Notes under the pieces: generated by a model | What the model was told of the DNA's origin: nothing | Databases searched by the model: none | The model's input: the letters and a program-made list of their open reading frames with translations, nothing else | Made by a program: the position numbers and the translations under genes | From: Spartobacteria bacterium UBA5019 | Lineage (GTDB): Bacteria > Verrucomicrobiota > Verrucomicrobiia > Chthoniobacterales > Terrimicrobiaceae | NCBI GenBank assembly: GCA_002396485.1 | Contig: DGXZ01000046.1 | Location: forward strand, 1-64,000 | Reading direction: 5' to 3' | DNA length: 64,000 bases | Part shown: one piece after another, positions 1-8,895 of the stretch | Layout: the number at the start of each line of letters is the position of its first letter | Position numbering within the stretch: position 1 is the stretch's first letter

Positions 1-94
1 CGGATTTGGCTGAGAATGTTTTCATCGTTTATTGATTGAGAGTTGGGTAGTGTGATCGTCATGCCGCATTGTGTCAAACAATGACACAAAGTTT

Positions 95-316
95 TTATGT
101 TTTTGATTTGACCTCCAGGTCGTCAGCTCGGCCGCGTCCTTTAAGAAAGAACGTTTTCACCTGGCCAAGCCCCTTGCACTCGGCCACACCACGCTCTTCG
201 AGTTCGAAATGTGAATGAAGTTCGGTTTGGTTTTGCTCCAAGATAATCCCCTGGTATGCCGGAGGATTCCATGCGGCTTGGGACATTGGCTGTACCGCAC
301 CAGAGGTCGGTTTTTA
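95..316 (-). pseudogene. Decayed 3' end of a class III adenylate/guanylate cyclase gene
   Basis: Read on the minus strand, two frames together rebuild the C-terminal end of a class III nucleotide cyclase domain. In one frame, about 316 down to 247, there is KTDLWCGTANVPSRMESSG, matching the family pattern DLWGDTVNxASRMESSG. In a second frame, from about 245 down to the stop at 95-97, there is HFELEERGVAECKGLGQVKT, matching FEFxxRGxxEVKGKGxMxTYFL. The switch of frame and the substitutions in the Asp/Asn motif (GDTVN to GTANV) show decay. Nothing of the upstream domain is visible before the glycosidase gene stops at 360. This is a relic and not a functional gene. Bases 1-94 hold nothing I can identify. 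Confidence 0.6.
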
Positions 317-359
317 TTTTAACAAAGATTTCACTGCGTTTGATGGGTGATGAGGGGCA

Positions 360-1505
360 TCAATTCGGGCGTATCGCAGCGACCACGCCTTTCGTGTTTT
401 TTGAAACGGCGCCGATGTTCCAGAGTAGGAAACCGCCGCGCGGGCGCGGGGCGATGTTTTTTTCGAGCTTGAGTTGGCGGTTGATTTCGTCTGCGCCCCA
501 TCCATGCGAGGTGAGGCGGTCCACGGCAATGCCTGGGAGGATTGGTACGCCTTTTGGGTTCACGGAGGGGCTTCTCCACCAGCGGAGTAGCGACGAGAAG
601 CTTTGCGGGCCGCCTTCGCGCCAATAGAGCTGCGGGGCAAGATAGTCGACCCAGCCATTTTTCATCCAAGTGACTGGGTCGGAGAAGAGTTCATTGTATT
701 GATCGACGCCGGCTTTGACATCCGAGGGCGCGCCTTTGGTGTAAATGCCGAAGGGGCTAACGCCGAACTGGAGTCCGGGGCGTGTGGAGTGGACGGTTTG
801 GCTGAGTTCACGGATGAGGGTGTTGACATTTTCACGGCGCCAATCGGCCTTTGCGAGATTGCCTCCCGCCGCACGGTATGCAGCGTAGGTTCTGTCATCA
901 GGGAAGTTCGGGAGCCCCCCCCTCTCGGTTGGGTAGGGGTAGAAATAATCATCGAGGTGGACACCGGCGATGTCGTAACGGGCTGTGAGATCGCGCACGA
1001 CGGCGTTGATGTGGCGGCGGACTTCGGGTGCGCCGGGATCCATGTAGAGCACGGTGCCGATGCGGTAGGCGTAATTGGGAAAGCGGCGGCTGATATGTCC
1101 CGCCGCGCGAGGGTGCGAGACATTGGCGGCGGCGCGGTAGGGGTTGATCCATGCGTGGACCTCAAGGCCGCGCTTGCGGGCTTCGCCGATAAAAAAAGCC
1201 AGCGGATCGTAGCCGGGCGACTGGCCCTGTGTGCCGGTGAGGAATCGGCTCCAAGGCTCCAGTGGAGAGGCATAGAGGGCATCGCTTTCTGGGCGCACCT
1301 GCAGAAGAACGGCATTGAGTCCCGCGCCCTTGGCTGCATCCAGAAGGCGCACGGCTTGGGCTTTTTGTTCGTCCACGCTGAGCCCCTCTCGTGAGGGAAA
1401 GTTGATGTTGTGAACGGAGGAAATCCAGGCTCCCTGCATCTCGGCACGGGCTAGTGGAGTGGAGGCGAAGAGAAGGAGGGCGAGCGGTGCGAGGAGGCGT
1501 TTCAT
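360..1505 (-). CDS. Secreted glycoside hydrolase-like protein, GHL10/YngK family
   Basis: A 381-residue protein of the glycosyl hydrolase-like 10 family (PF02638 type), which forms a TIM barrel expected to act on cell-surface or wall polysaccharide. Residues 1-21 are a signal peptide (MKRLLAPLALLLFASTPLARA), after which the barrel starts at once with GAWISSVHNINFPS. Typical family blocks follow: LLQVRPESDALYAS, EVHAWINPYR, MDPGAPEVRRHI, GVHLDDYFYPYP and GVSPFGIY. The start at 1505 is chosen because it gives the signal peptide directly and begins one base after the preceding gene's stop (1507). It is the last gene of a five-gene minus-strand operon. Substrate and catalytic activity are not deducible; the name rests on family similarity. 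Confidence 0.85.
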   Translation of the reverse strand: MKRLLAPLALLLFASTPLARAEMQGAWISSVHNINFPSREGLSVDEQKAQAVRLLDAAKGAGLNAVLLQVRPESDALYASPLEPWSRFLTGTQGQSPGYDPLAFFIGEARKRGLEVHAWINPYRAAANVSHPRAAGHISRRFPNYAYRIGTVLYMDPGAPEVRRHINAVVRDLTARYDIAGVHLDDYFYPYPTERGGLPNFPDDRTYAAYRAAGGNLAKADWRRENVNTLIRELSQTVHSTRPGLQFGVSPFGIYTKGAPSDVKAGVDQYNELFSDPVTWMKNGWVDYLAPQLYWREGGPQSFSSLLRWWRSPSVNPKGVPILPGIAVDRLTSHGWGADEINRQLKLEKNIAPRPRGGFLLWNIGAVSKNTKGVVAAIRPN

Positions 1506-1506
1506 T

Positions 1507-2304
1507 TCAATAGAGGAAAGATTCTTCAGGAGCATCGGTTTCAGTGACGGATTCGGCAACGATAACCGGCATGTGAATGCCGCCTTCGACAGGAAAGGTG
1601 GCCTTGCCTCGCACTTTCACCCAAGTCATTTTCGGGAGGTCGGTGGCGGGTTGGGATTGCACGCTGATTGCCACAGGGCGGGCATCGGCGGCGCAGCACA
1701 TAACGAAAAGGCGGGTCAGATTGAATCGGTCGCCATTGGGATTTCCCGTGAGTGCGGGCAGGAACTGGCCGGTGACTTCTACCTGCTTGTTCTCGAAGTC
1801 TTCGCGCATCGCGGGTTCGCCTGCCGCGTAGAGCAGATCGACGGCTTCTGCCACAATGTAACTCTCGTCATTTTTTTTGAGGTAGAGCGAAGGATCCATC
1901 ATGGTTCCCTCCTTCACGGAGCCGTCTGCACTCGGTAGCGCGGGGGCTTGTGGAGCGGAAAAACCTGGCAGGTCGGCGATGTTGTCGACCATGCCGCGAT
2001 TCATCACGGCGGTCGCTCCAAAGTTGCTTGGTGAGAGCTTTGTCGCCGCGAGGAGAGGGATCGTGAGCAAGAGAAATGGAAAAATTCCCATGCGGGAAAG
2101 ACCGTGTTTTGTCGACTCCCCGGGAATGGTCAGCAGCAGGGCCAGGGAAAGCAGTAACAGAACACTTCCCGAAATAGCCGTGTAGATGTGAAAGGCCGGA
2201 TGCAGATAAGAGGCGATGCGATTTGATAGATAAAAGTACGTCAGCACGATGCCCCAGACCATGAGGACGCCGGATGCTGCAAATCGAGAAAGGCTGCCGG
2301 TCAT
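1507..2304 (-). CDS. TIGR03943/DUF1980 family permease partner (YcgQ-like)
   Basis: A 265-residue protein with an N-terminal membrane half and a soluble C-terminal domain. Hydrophobic segments lie around residues 7-25, 35-60 and 70-88. The soluble half carries the family pattern DFENKQVEVTGQF followed by RLFVMCCAADARPV, with the paired cysteines typical of the TIGR03943 (UPF0703) family. These proteins are almost always encoded beside a YraQ/UPF0718 permease, as here. Its ATG at 2304 overlaps the permease stop as ATGA, so the two are translationally coupled. The longer reading frame reaching 2514 lies inside the permease gene and is not used. The transported substrate is not established from the sequence. 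Confidence 0.85.
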   Translation of the reverse strand: MTGSLSRFAASGVLMVWGIVLTYFYLSNRIASYLHPAFHIYTAISGSVLLLLSLALLLTIPGESTKHGLSRMGIFPFLLLTIPLLAATKLSPSNFGATAVMNRGMVDNIADLPGFSAPQAPALPSADGSVKEGTMMDPSLYLKKNDESYIVAEAVDLLYAAGEPAMREDFENKQVEVTGQFLPALTGNPNGDRFNLTRLFVMCCAADARPVAISVQSQPATDLPKMTWVKVRGKATFPVEGGIHMPVIVAESVTETDAPEESFLY

Positions 2305-3230
2305 GTCAGGACAACTGCAAGCCTCAGGCAGAGTAGGCCGATCATGACGAAAAGCCCTATGGCCAGCGCGGCTACAAAGCGTCGGGTGAAGACGGCACTG
2401 TATATGAATGCCAATTTGAGATCCATCATGGGACCGAACACCAGAAACGCGAGTTTCGCAACAGCAGGAAAGGCGACGAATGTGGCCGCGATAAATGCAT
2501 CCGAGGAGCTGCACAGGGACAGGATTCCGGCAAGCGACATCATGGCTGGAATTGCCAAGCGGTCATCGAGCGAAAGGGGCAGGAAAAGTTCCTGATTCAC
2601 CGCCGTGCTAAAAAGCGAGGCTACTCCAACGCCGAGGATAAAATAAACCATCACATCCAGAAAATCCCGCACCCCGGCTTCCATCGCGCTGATCAGCCTG
2701 CGAAGGAAAGGTTGGGGTGATGGGCCGCCATCTCCCGCAGAGCCGGAGAGTGTCACCGACTCAAGAATGGTTTTTTTCAAAACCGCTCCAATCGGGAGGT
2801 TCAGCACGGCGATGCCGGCGAGCACGGCGACAAAGAATCCGAGCCCGAGTCGCAGAGCGGTAAATTCCGCCGCGCCTTGTCCACGGAATGCGGCATAGGT
2901 GCTGAAGGCGGTGATCGGATTCACGATGGGCGATGACAGCATGTAGGCGACGGCGCTTGAGACGGGAAGGCCCTTGGCGATGAGGCGGCGGATGACTGGC
3001 ACGATGCCGCATTCGCACATGGGGAAAACAATTCCGAGCACGCCGCCGAGGCATACTGCGGCGAATGCGTTGCGAGGGAGGAGTCGCGTCATGAGACGGG
3101 CGGGAAGGAATTGGTCGATGAGGCCGGATAGCAGTGTGCCGAGCAATATGAATGGCACCCCCTCGAGAAGCACACTGAGGAAGGCGTAGGAAAAATCCTG
3201 CACGCTGAAGGAAAACCACGGCGCGTTCAT
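2301..3230 (-). CDS. YraQ/UPF0718 (ArsP_1) family permease
   Basis: A 309-residue polytopic membrane protein of the predicted permease family PF03773. About eight hydrophobic segments are visible, arranged as two halves around a more polar centre near residues 175-195. The signature block is FPMCECGIVPVIRRLIAKG, with its conserved Cys-Glu-Cys, followed by MLSSPIVNPITAFST; a second half carries SLAGILSLCSSSDAFIAATF. The start at 3230 overlaps the upstream gene's stop (ATGA). Relatives are annotated as arsenical or metal-related permeases, but which substrate this one moves cannot be told from sequence. It almost certainly works with the TIGR03943 protein encoded immediately downstream. Confidence 0.88.
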   Translation of the reverse strand: MNAPWFSFSVQDFSYAFLSVLLEGVPFILLGTLLSGLIDQFLPARLMTRLLPRNAFAAVCLGGVLGIVFPMCECGIVPVIRRLIAKGLPVSSAVAYMLSSPIVNPITAFSTYAAFRGQGAAEFTALRLGLGFFVAVLAGIAVLNLPIGAVLKKTILESVTLSGSAGDGGPSPQPFLRRLISAMEAGVRDFLDVMVYFILGVGVASLFSTAVNQELFLPLSLDDRLAIPAMMSLAGILSLCSSSDAFIAATFVAFPAVAKLAFLVFGPMMDLKLAFIYSAVFTRRFVAALAIGLFVMIGLLCLRLAVVLT

Positions 3231-4264
3231 GGGGATGTGGCTTTTTCGCGGCGTCTGCGTGAGAGATAGAACCACCCGCCGGGCAGGCCCCAAATCAGAT
3301 AAACGACCATGCCAGTTATGGAGACCAGCATTCCAGTTCCCTTCGCCACACCGCAGAGTTCGTGCAAGAGTTCATCCAGCAGCGCCTCGCGCACACCGAT
3401 GCCATTGAGGCTGATCGGGAGAGAGGAAATGGCGGTCACGAGGGGCATGATCGACATCATGTCCAAAAAATCCACCTTCGGTGTGAATGCGCGCGCCACG
3501 AAATAGAACGCTGCAAAAAATGTCACCAGCATGGGGATCGTGTAGAACGCGCCAAGCAAGGCTTCGCGCCGGTTTTCGATGCAGAGCTGCCAGAGCGTGG
3601 AGAGCTTCACGATGGCCTCGCGGAAAGGCATTCCGGTGGGGAGGCGCTCGACCAGATGGCGTTTCGTAAGAACGAAGGATGCCGCCAAGCCAAGTGCCAT
3701 GACGAAAAGGATGATGGCGAAGATTTTCATCGTGTTGCCAACTGTCAGGCTCTGGGCGAACCACTCCGCGCGCCCCCAGGCGAAGGCAAGGCCCATGGCT
3801 ACAAGCACAAGCATGGCGAGAAGGCGGTCCACCGCGACGCTGAGAAACCCCGCCGTGCGGTGCTCGGGGTGTTCCCTCATGAGATACAGTACCCTCACCA
3901 CATCTCCTCCCGTGGTGCCGGGGAGGAACTGATTAAAAAACGCACCGATGAAAAAAAGGCGTGTGGTCTCGGCAAGTGGGATCGTGAGGTGAAGCATTTT
4001 CAAGAAAAGCTGCCAGCGGATAATGCCGAAAAACTCGCAGGCCCCGGCTGAGAGCATCGCGGCAAGGAGCCACCAGGCGTCGGCCCGTGCGATGGCCTCG
4101 GACATGTCGGTGCGGCGCGCCGGATCATGCAGGAGCCACCACAGCATGCCTATGGTGACAAGAACTTGAATGATTTTAATCAACCACTCTCCCAAGGTGG
4201 ATTTTTTCCTCTCCCCATCGGGATCGTTATTTGACTTTGGATCCAACACGTTTTTTGGAGCCAT
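3227..4264 (-). CDS. UPF0104/LPG-synthase transmembrane-domain (flippase-like) protein
   Basis: A 345-residue integral membrane protein of the lysylphosphatidylglycerol synthase TM/UPF0104 family. The first 25 residues are polar, then about eight hydrophobic segments follow. Family marks include FFIGAFFNQFLPGTTGGDVVRVLYL (the PGxxGGDxxR-type block), VAVDRLLAML, and near the end SLPISLNGIGVREAL. There is no soluble synthetase domain, so this is the membrane module alone, as found in many proteins encoded with glycosyltransferases. It lies between a glycosyltransferase and the permease, overlapping the latter by four bases. A TTG two codons upstream at 4270 is an alternative start. A role in lipid or glycan transfer is inferred from context only. 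Confidence 0.82.
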   Translation of the reverse strand: MAPKNVLDPKSNNDPDGERKKSTLGEWLIKIIQVLVTIGMLWWLLHDPARRTDMSEAIARADAWWLLAAMLSAGACEFFGIIRWQLFLKMLHLTIPLAETTRLFFIGAFFNQFLPGTTGGDVVRVLYLMREHPEHRTAGFLSVAVDRLLAMLVLVAMGLAFAWGRAEWFAQSLTVGNTMKIFAIILFVMALGLAASFVLTKRHLVERLPTGMPFREAIVKLSTLWQLCIENRREALLGAFYTIPMLVTFFAAFYFVARAFTPKVDFLDMMSIMPLVTAISSLPISLNGIGVREALLDELLHELCGVAKGTGMLVSITGMVVYLIWGLPGGWFYLSRRRREKATSP

Positions 4265-4277
4265 TCTCAATCAGGAA

Positions 4278-5846
4278 TTACTCGGCGCTGGCGGCCTCAT
4301 TTCCGAGCGGTTTGCGGCTGCGGCGCTTGGCGGGCTTCACCGGTTGCGATTTGGCAAACGCTGGTTTGCGGGCGGTCGTGGGCGCTGGTTCCATTGCGGA
4401 TTCCGGCTTCGCAGTATCCAGCATATCGAAGCCCGGGAAGACAGGATGCGACTCCACTTCGCCTTGAGGGGCATGGCCGTTGATTTTTTCGCTGGCTGGC
4501 TTCTCCACTGTGTCGGCGCCCGGTTTTTTACGGCTCACGTTTTTTTTTGCCGTTGCCACGCGCTTATTCGGAGCTGGAGTTTTTTGATGATGCAGCCGTC
4601 TGGCGTTGAGCAGTTCGGGAATTTCCAGTTCTTCATCCTCAGTTCCCTCAAATTGTCTTTCCTTTGGACATTTGCCACTGAGGTGGTCTGCCGTGGCCTG
4701 AAGCAGGCGAGTCACATTTGTTTCCCAAGTCGCATGGGCTTCGTAGCCTTCCCAGTCTGGTTCGGGAAGTTTCCCATGCAGGAGCGTGGCCATACCATCC
4801 GCTACGGCATCACTCGAATCCGGTTCCACATAGACGCCGAGTCCGAAGTGTCGCACGAGATCCTCCATCGGGCTTGCGCCGCTTGAAGCCAGCACCCGGC
4901 GGCGGGCATTGACGGCAGTGGTCAGTGTGGCCGTTTGGGAATGGAAGGATCCTGCATAGGTGAGGAGGATGTAGTCCGCTGCTTGGAAGTAGCTGAGGCG
5001 TTTCTCATCCCCTACGAATTCATCGGATGTATAAACCCGCTTCGAGAGACCCAGATCGGCGGCAAGCATCTGGTAGTATTTCAGAGGCTTGTCCTTGTGG
5101 GATGAAACACTGCCTATGATCACGAGGTGGACGTCCGGATTGTCACTCAGGGCGCGAATGGTGAGATCGATATTCTTGTGGTTTCGAATCGTGCCGAATG
5201 CGAGGAAGACTTTTTTATCGCGAGCAACCTTCCAGCCGGCGCGGATGGTCTTTGGGTTTTGATGGATCGCCTTTGTAGATTCAGGACCCAGAGGAACTTC
5301 GACCGGATGGATATGGCGGGGCAATTGAGTGGCGCCAGAGAGGCGTTTGTGGGCTACGGCGATTCGTAACGGGCTGAAAGAAAGTCGCGCGCAGAGTGTG
5401 GTCCACCATTTAGGCCCGAGCGCATGGTCGCGAGCCGAGAAGTGAAGATTCGTTGCGTAAACGACACGGAAAAAATGCGAGAGAACGATATGCGGCCACA
5501 CCCAAAGGCCTGCCTGAGTGTCCGTGTGGCTGCCTGTGAGCACGATCAACGGCCTCTTGGAGTAAACCTGCCATGCAAATATCCACTGATTAATAATTGT
5601 TTGCTTTGCTTTCGCTGCTTTTCTGGAAAAAAGTCCGCCTTCTTGTGTTGCTCCCTCGGTCATGCAGGGAAGGTTGGGATAGTCCGCTAGGCGTGTGCGC
5701 AGGTAATTGGGGCTGCAAAGCACCAGGACTTTAATTCCAAGTTCATGTAGGGCAATTGCTTGCCTGTGAACTTGGTCTGCAATCGCTCCGTGGGATCCAG
5801 GGCAGTGGATCAAGATGTCAACGGAATGTCGGTGGTTGGCGGGCAT
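4278..5846 (-). CDS. Glycosyltransferase (GT4-like) with long disordered C-terminal tail
   Basis: A 522-residue protein. Residues 1 to about 380 form a GT-B glycosyltransferase: the N-terminal Rossmann start is DILIHCPGSHGAIADQVHRQ, and the C-terminal lobe carries VFLAFGTIRNHKNIDLTIRAL and the acidic donor-site block SSGASPMEDLVRHFGLGVYV. Residues about 395-522 are a low-complexity tail rich in Lys, Glu, Pro and Ala (KKNVSRKKPG, KPAKRRSRKPLG), which is unusual for the family. It heads the operon running down to 360. The N-terminus has no signal peptide, so it acts on the cytoplasmic face. Donor and acceptor are unknown. The 151 bases upstream (5847-5997) hold a possible promoter and one hairpin, but no gene. 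Confidence 0.82.
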   Translation of the reverse strand: MPANHRHSVDILIHCPGSHGAIADQVHRQAIALHELGIKVLVLCSPNYLRTRLADYPNLPCMTEGATQEGGLFSRKAAKAKQTIINQWIFAWQVYSKRPLIVLTGSHTDTQAGLWVWPHIVLSHFFRVVYATNLHFSARDHALGPKWWTTLCARLSFSPLRIAVAHKRLSGATQLPRHIHPVEVPLGPESTKAIHQNPKTIRAGWKVARDKKVFLAFGTIRNHKNIDLTIRALSDNPDVHLVIIGSVSSHKDKPLKYYQMLAADLGLSKRVYTSDEFVGDEKRLSYFQAADYILLTYAGSFHSQTATLTTAVNARRRVLASSGASPMEDLVRHFGLGVYVEPDSSDAVADGMATLLHGKLPEPDWEGYEAHATWETNVTRLLQATADHLSGKCPKERQFEGTEDEELEIPELLNARRLHHQKTPAPNKRVATAKKNVSRKKPGADTVEKPASEKINGHAPQGEVESHPVFPGFDMLDTAKPESAMEPAPTTARKPAFAKSQPVKPAKRRSRKPLGNEAASAE

Positions 5847-5997
5847 CGTCTCGGGATTTTTTCTAAAAATGGCGCTCTCTTAAATGTTACGTTGCCTTTT
5901 TCACTCCCACTGAGCCGTTGACTCGCTAGTGGGTTTTTAAAAATGGGCGCGACCGAACTCGGGAGCAAGTCCTTTTTTCTCCAGAATGCAGCGTTGA

Positions 5998-6765
5998 TTA
6001 AAGTCCGGGGCTCGAGTGCATCATTCCACCATCCGCAAAGATTGTGGTGGCGGTGAGGTAGCTGGCCCCCTCGCCGGCAAGGAAGGCAACGACGCTGGCG
6101 ATTTCCTCTGGCTTGGCCATGCGGCCGAGCGGGATCGCGTCGTCGAGTTTTTTCAGCAAGGAGGGATCCTTCATTGTGGAGGTGTTGATCGGCGTGGCCA
6201 CGGCTCCAGGACCAACGGCTGTGACGAGGATATTGTGTGGAGCGAGCTCAAGGCCGGCCGTGCGAGTCAGCATTCGCATTCCACCTTTCGAAAGGCAGTA
6301 GGCGGTATTGCCAGGCATCGGCCAGTCTTCGTGAACGGAGGTGACGTTGATGATGCGTCCGCCACCGCCTTGCGCGATCATTTGTTTGGCGGCGATCTGG
6401 GTGCCGAAGAATGCGCTCTTGAGATTGATATCGAGCACGCGCTGGTATTGCTCCTCGGTCGTATCGAGCACGGATGTGCGGGTCTCGACGCCGGCATTGT
6501 TCACAATGATATCGAGGCGCCCGAAACTTGAAACGGCGGCATCGACAAGTTTTTGAAGGTCGGCTGTTTTGCTCACGTCGGCCTGCACATGGATGGCTTT
6601 GTCGCCGAGGGCGAGCACCTGCTGCTCGAGCGCCACTGCGGTTTCAGGATGGACGACATAATCGATCACGATGTTTGCGCCCTGTTTGGCTAGTTCGATA
6701 ACGATAGAGAGGCCGATGCCGCTGTTGCCTCCGGTGACGATGGCTGTTTTTCCTTGGAGTGTCAT
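5998..6765 (-). CDS. Short-chain dehydrogenase/reductase (SDR)
   Basis: A 255-residue classical SDR, expected to be a cytoplasmic NAD(P)-dependent oxidoreductase. The cofactor motif TGGNSGIG is at residues 11-18, NNAG at about 88-91, the catalytic serine in NVTSVHE near 140, and the YxxxK pair in YCLSKGG near 154-158. The start at 6765 places the Rossmann strand six residues in, as usual; an upstream in-frame extension to 6804 has no family counterpart. It looks like the glucose 1-dehydrogenase/3-ketoacyl-reductase type of SDR, but the substrate cannot be assigned. It is monocistronic and divergent from the tRNA gene. Confidence 0.9.
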   Translation of the reverse strand: MTLQGKTAIVTGGNSGIGLSIVIELAKQGANIVIDYVVHPETAVALEQQVLALGDKAIHVQADVSKTADLQKLVDAAVSSFGRLDIIVNNAGVETRTSVLDTTEEQYQRVLDINLKSAFFGTQIAAKQMIAQGGGGRIINVTSVHEDWPMPGNTAYCLSKGGMRMLTRTAGLELAPHNILVTAVGPGAVATPINTSTMKDPSLLKKLDDAIPLGRMAKPEEIASVVAFLAGEGASYLTATTIFADGGMMHSSPGL

Positions 6766-6842
6766 AAGTCTCGGGATCCTCTTCTTCTCAAGGCTTGCCG
6801 GCAATCAAAAAGTGGGCATATTAAGTCCTGCTCGAAATTCAC

Positions 6843-6915
6843 GGGGGCATAGCTCAACGGTTAGAGCAGGCGGCTCATAACCGCTTGGTTGTCGGTTCGA
6901 ATCCGGCTGCCCCCA
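6843..6915 (+). tRNA. tRNA with CAT anticodon, probably tRNA-Ile2 (lysidine-modified)
   Basis: A complete 73-base cloverleaf. The acceptor stem GGGGGCA pairs with TGCCCCC, the discriminator is A, and the 3' CCA is not encoded. The D arm is GCTC...GAGC, the anticodon stem GGCGG/CCGCT encloses the loop CTCATAA, and the T arm carries GGTTCGAATCC. Anticodon CAT could mean elongator Met, initiator Met or Ile2. Initiator is disfavoured because the first acceptor pair is a G-C match. The block GAGCAGGCGGCTCATAACC closely resembles E. coli tRNA-Ile2 (ileX) and is unlike elongator tRNA-Met, so Ile2, read as AUA after lysidine modification, is preferred. A specificity model would settle it. Confidence 0.9.
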
Positions 6916-6928
6916 TTTTCAGACACAC

Positions 6929-6986
6929 AAAAAAACCGGCCGCGTTTCGAGAGTGAAATCCCCAACACGGCCGGTGTGTTTTTAGT
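6929..6986. terminator. Bidirectional intrinsic terminator between tRNA and aldolase gene
   Basis: ACCGGCCG at 6935-6942 pairs with CGGCCGGT at 6968-6975. A T run follows on the plus strand (about 6979-6983), and an A run precedes it at 6928-6935, which reads as T7 on the minus strand. It can therefore stop the plus-strand tRNA transcript and the minus-strand aldolase transcript. Confidence 0.75.
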
Positions 6987-6995
6987 CTTGGGCGA

Positions 6996-8066
6996 TCAAG
7001 CAATCGTCACGTCTTTGCAGAGGTAAACGTCCTGAATGGCGTGTAGGAGCTTGGCTCCTTCGTCCATCGGGCGCTGGAAGGCCTTGCGGCCGGAGATGAG
7101 CCCGGTGCCGCCGGCACGCTTGTTTACCACGGCTGTATAGACGGCTTCGTTGAAGTCGTTCTTGCCGCTTGCACCGCCACTGTTGATGAGGCCCGCGCGG
7201 CCCATGTAGCAATTGGCCACCTGATAGCGGCAGAGGTCGATCGGGTGCTCGCTGGTGAGCTCGGTGTAGATGCGCTCGTCGAGTTTGCCATAGCTGGAAC
7301 CGCCGGAGTTCAGGGCTTTGAATCCGCCGTTGTTTTCGGGGAGCTTCTGTTTGATGATGTCGGCCTGGATTGTGCAGCCGAGGTGGTTTGCCTGGCCGGT
7401 GAGGTCTGCCGAGAGATGGTAGTCTTTATCACCTTTGATACTGAAGGCCGGATTGCGGAGGTAGCACCAGAGGACGGTTGCCATGCCGAGCTCATGGGCA
7501 AGAGCGAAGGCCTCCGCGACCTCCACGATTTCGCGGTGGGCGTCATCCGAGCCGAAATAAATCGTGGCGCCAACAGCTGCCGCTCCCATGTCGGACGCAG
7601 TCTTCACTTTGCCGAAAAGAATTTCCTTGAAGGCGTTTGGGTAGGTGAGGAGTTCGTTGTGGTTGATCTTCACCAAGAATGGAATTTTGTGTGCGTATTT
7701 GCGGGAGACCGTGCCAAGCACGCCAAATGTCGAACAGACAGCGTTACATCCGCCTTCGATAGCGAGCTTCACGATGTTCTCTGGATCAAAATAAGCGGGG
7801 TTTTTTGCGAAGCTGGCGCCGGCTGAGTGCTCGATGCCTTGATCAACCGGGAGAATCGAAACATAGCCCGTGCCAGCCAGGCGACCGGTGTTGTGGATGC
7901 GCTGGAGGTTGTTGATGACACGCTGATTGCGGTCGGTCGGCGCGAAGATGCGGTCCACGAAGTCTGGTCCCGGCAGATGGAGAGCGTCTTTGGAGATAGT
8001 CTGGGAAGTGTGCTTGAGAAGATAATCGGCTTTGTCGCCGAGTGCGGATACGATATTGTCGATCAT
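6996..8066 (-). CDS. fbaB: Class I fructose-bisphosphate aldolase (DhnA/FbaB type)
   Basis: A 356-residue cytoplasmic aldolase that interconverts fructose 1,6-bisphosphate with dihydroxyacetone phosphate and glyceraldehyde 3-phosphate through a lysine Schiff base. The DhnA/FbaB hallmark [12 protein letters not shown] is at about residues 72-83. It continues with [24 protein letters not shown] and, near the end, [15 protein letters not shown] and [12 protein letters not shown], the phosphate-binding end of the barrel. The length matches the family. Upstream, 8067-8326 holds no convincing gene and presumably carries its promoter. It is a single-gene unit ending at the bidirectional terminator. 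Confidence 0.92.
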   Translation of the reverse strand: MIDNIVSALGDKADYLLKHTSQTISKDALHLPGPDFVDRIFAPTDRNQRVINNLQRIHNTGRLAGTGYVSILPVDQGIEHSAGASFAKNPAYFDPENIVKLAIEGGCNAVCSTFGVLGTVSRKYAHKIPFLVKINHNELLTYPNAFKEILFGKVKTASDMGAAAVGATIYFGSDDAHREIVEVAEAFALAHELGMATVLWCYLRNPAFSIKGDKDYHLSADLTGQANHLGCTIQADIIKQKLPENNGGFKALNSGGSSYGKLDERIYTELTSEHPIDLCRYQVANCYMGRAGLINSGGASGKNDFNEAVYTAVVNKRAGGTGLISGRKAFQRPMDEGAKLLHAIQDVYLCKDVTIA

Positions 8067-8326
8067 TGTTTTTGCGGTTGAGGCGCTACGCTTAGTGGAG
8101 GGTTTGTTTTTTGTCCAGTCTTAGGAATTTGTTTGTTTCTACTGCGCAAAGGGATTTTCCATTGACCTAAAGCTCGTGTTTGTGGGATACACCCGCCCTC
8201 ATAGATCGTGCATTTCCCGACTTGGTGCATCTTTGCTTTGCGCTTCGAAGGTGTGTATGGTCTTGCGGCCGGATTGTTCAGAGCCCCTGAACGCCTCTTC
8301 CGGTCTGGCTTCGAAGATATGCTTAA

Positions 8327-8845
8327 ATGATTTCCTGGATTTGTTTTGAATGGGAGCTTGCCTCTCTGGAATTGCCTGTGCCATCCGTTCCACCCCTCAT
8401 TCTGCGGCCTGCAGAAAAAGGGGAGGATGACACGGCGCTCAAAGTTTTGCTCACCGCTTTTGCGATGGATACGGCCTGGGGTGATATCAATCGCAGGCTT
8501 GAAGAGGGTATGGGTCGCTATGTGGAAGAAGCTTTCGACAGGCCGGATCCTTCTTGCATCGTGGCGCTACACGGCCAGCGTGTGATTGGGGCTTCGCTGT
8601 TGGATGCCAACCCCGACGCTGGAAATCACCTGCTGAGCGGTCCGATGATTCTTCACGAATACCGGAATCGCGGCGTTGGAACTGCATTGCTCGCAGCCTC
8701 GCTTATCTTTCTTCGCGAAAAGGGTGTCACCAAAGTGCGCGGCGTGACGCGGGCCAATTCCACAGTCTCCCGATTTGTGTATCCGAAATTCTCAAGCGTT
8801 CAGTCGCCTTACAACCAAGATCCGCTTCATTCTTCCGGCCGCTGA
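8327..8845 (+). CDS. GNAT-family N-acetyltransferase
   Basis: Up to 172 residues with the acetyl-CoA binding GNAT fold. The pyrophosphate-binding loop is visible as EYRNRGVGTALLAASLIFL (R-x-x-G-x-G) around residues 106-124, preceded by VIGASLLDANP and LLSGPMILHE. The acceptor is unknown; the family includes amine, peptide and antibiotic acetyltransferases. The N-terminus is uncertain. The first 17 residues do not look like the start of a GNAT strand, and a GTG at 8378 would begin directly before PSVPPLILRPAEKG. It lies 50 bases upstream of the ATP-grasp operon on the same strand and could be cotranscribed. Confidence 0.75.
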   Translation: MISWICFEWELASLELPVPSVPPLILRPAEKGEDDTALKVLLTAFAMDTAWGDINRRLEEGMGRYVEEAFDRPDPSCIVALHGQRVIGASLLDANPDAGNHLLSGPMILHEYRNRGVGTALLAASLIFLREKGVTKVRGVTRANSTVSRFVYPKFSSVQSPYNQDPLHSSGR

Positions 8846-8895
8846 ATTTTTTTCGCTTCCCTCTAGCGGGTTGATGCACAAAGCTCCCATTCAAG

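Noticed and set aside
5906..5940. Hairpin CCCACT...AGTGGG followed by TTTTT on the plus strand
   Set aside because: It looks like a plus-strand terminator, but both neighbouring genes are on the minus strand; without a plus-strand transcript it cannot be assigned.
8199..8393. A 64-codon minus-strand frame between the aldolase and acetyltransferase genes
   Set aside because: No family resemblance, overlaps the acetyltransferase start on the other strand, and has no ribosome-binding site.
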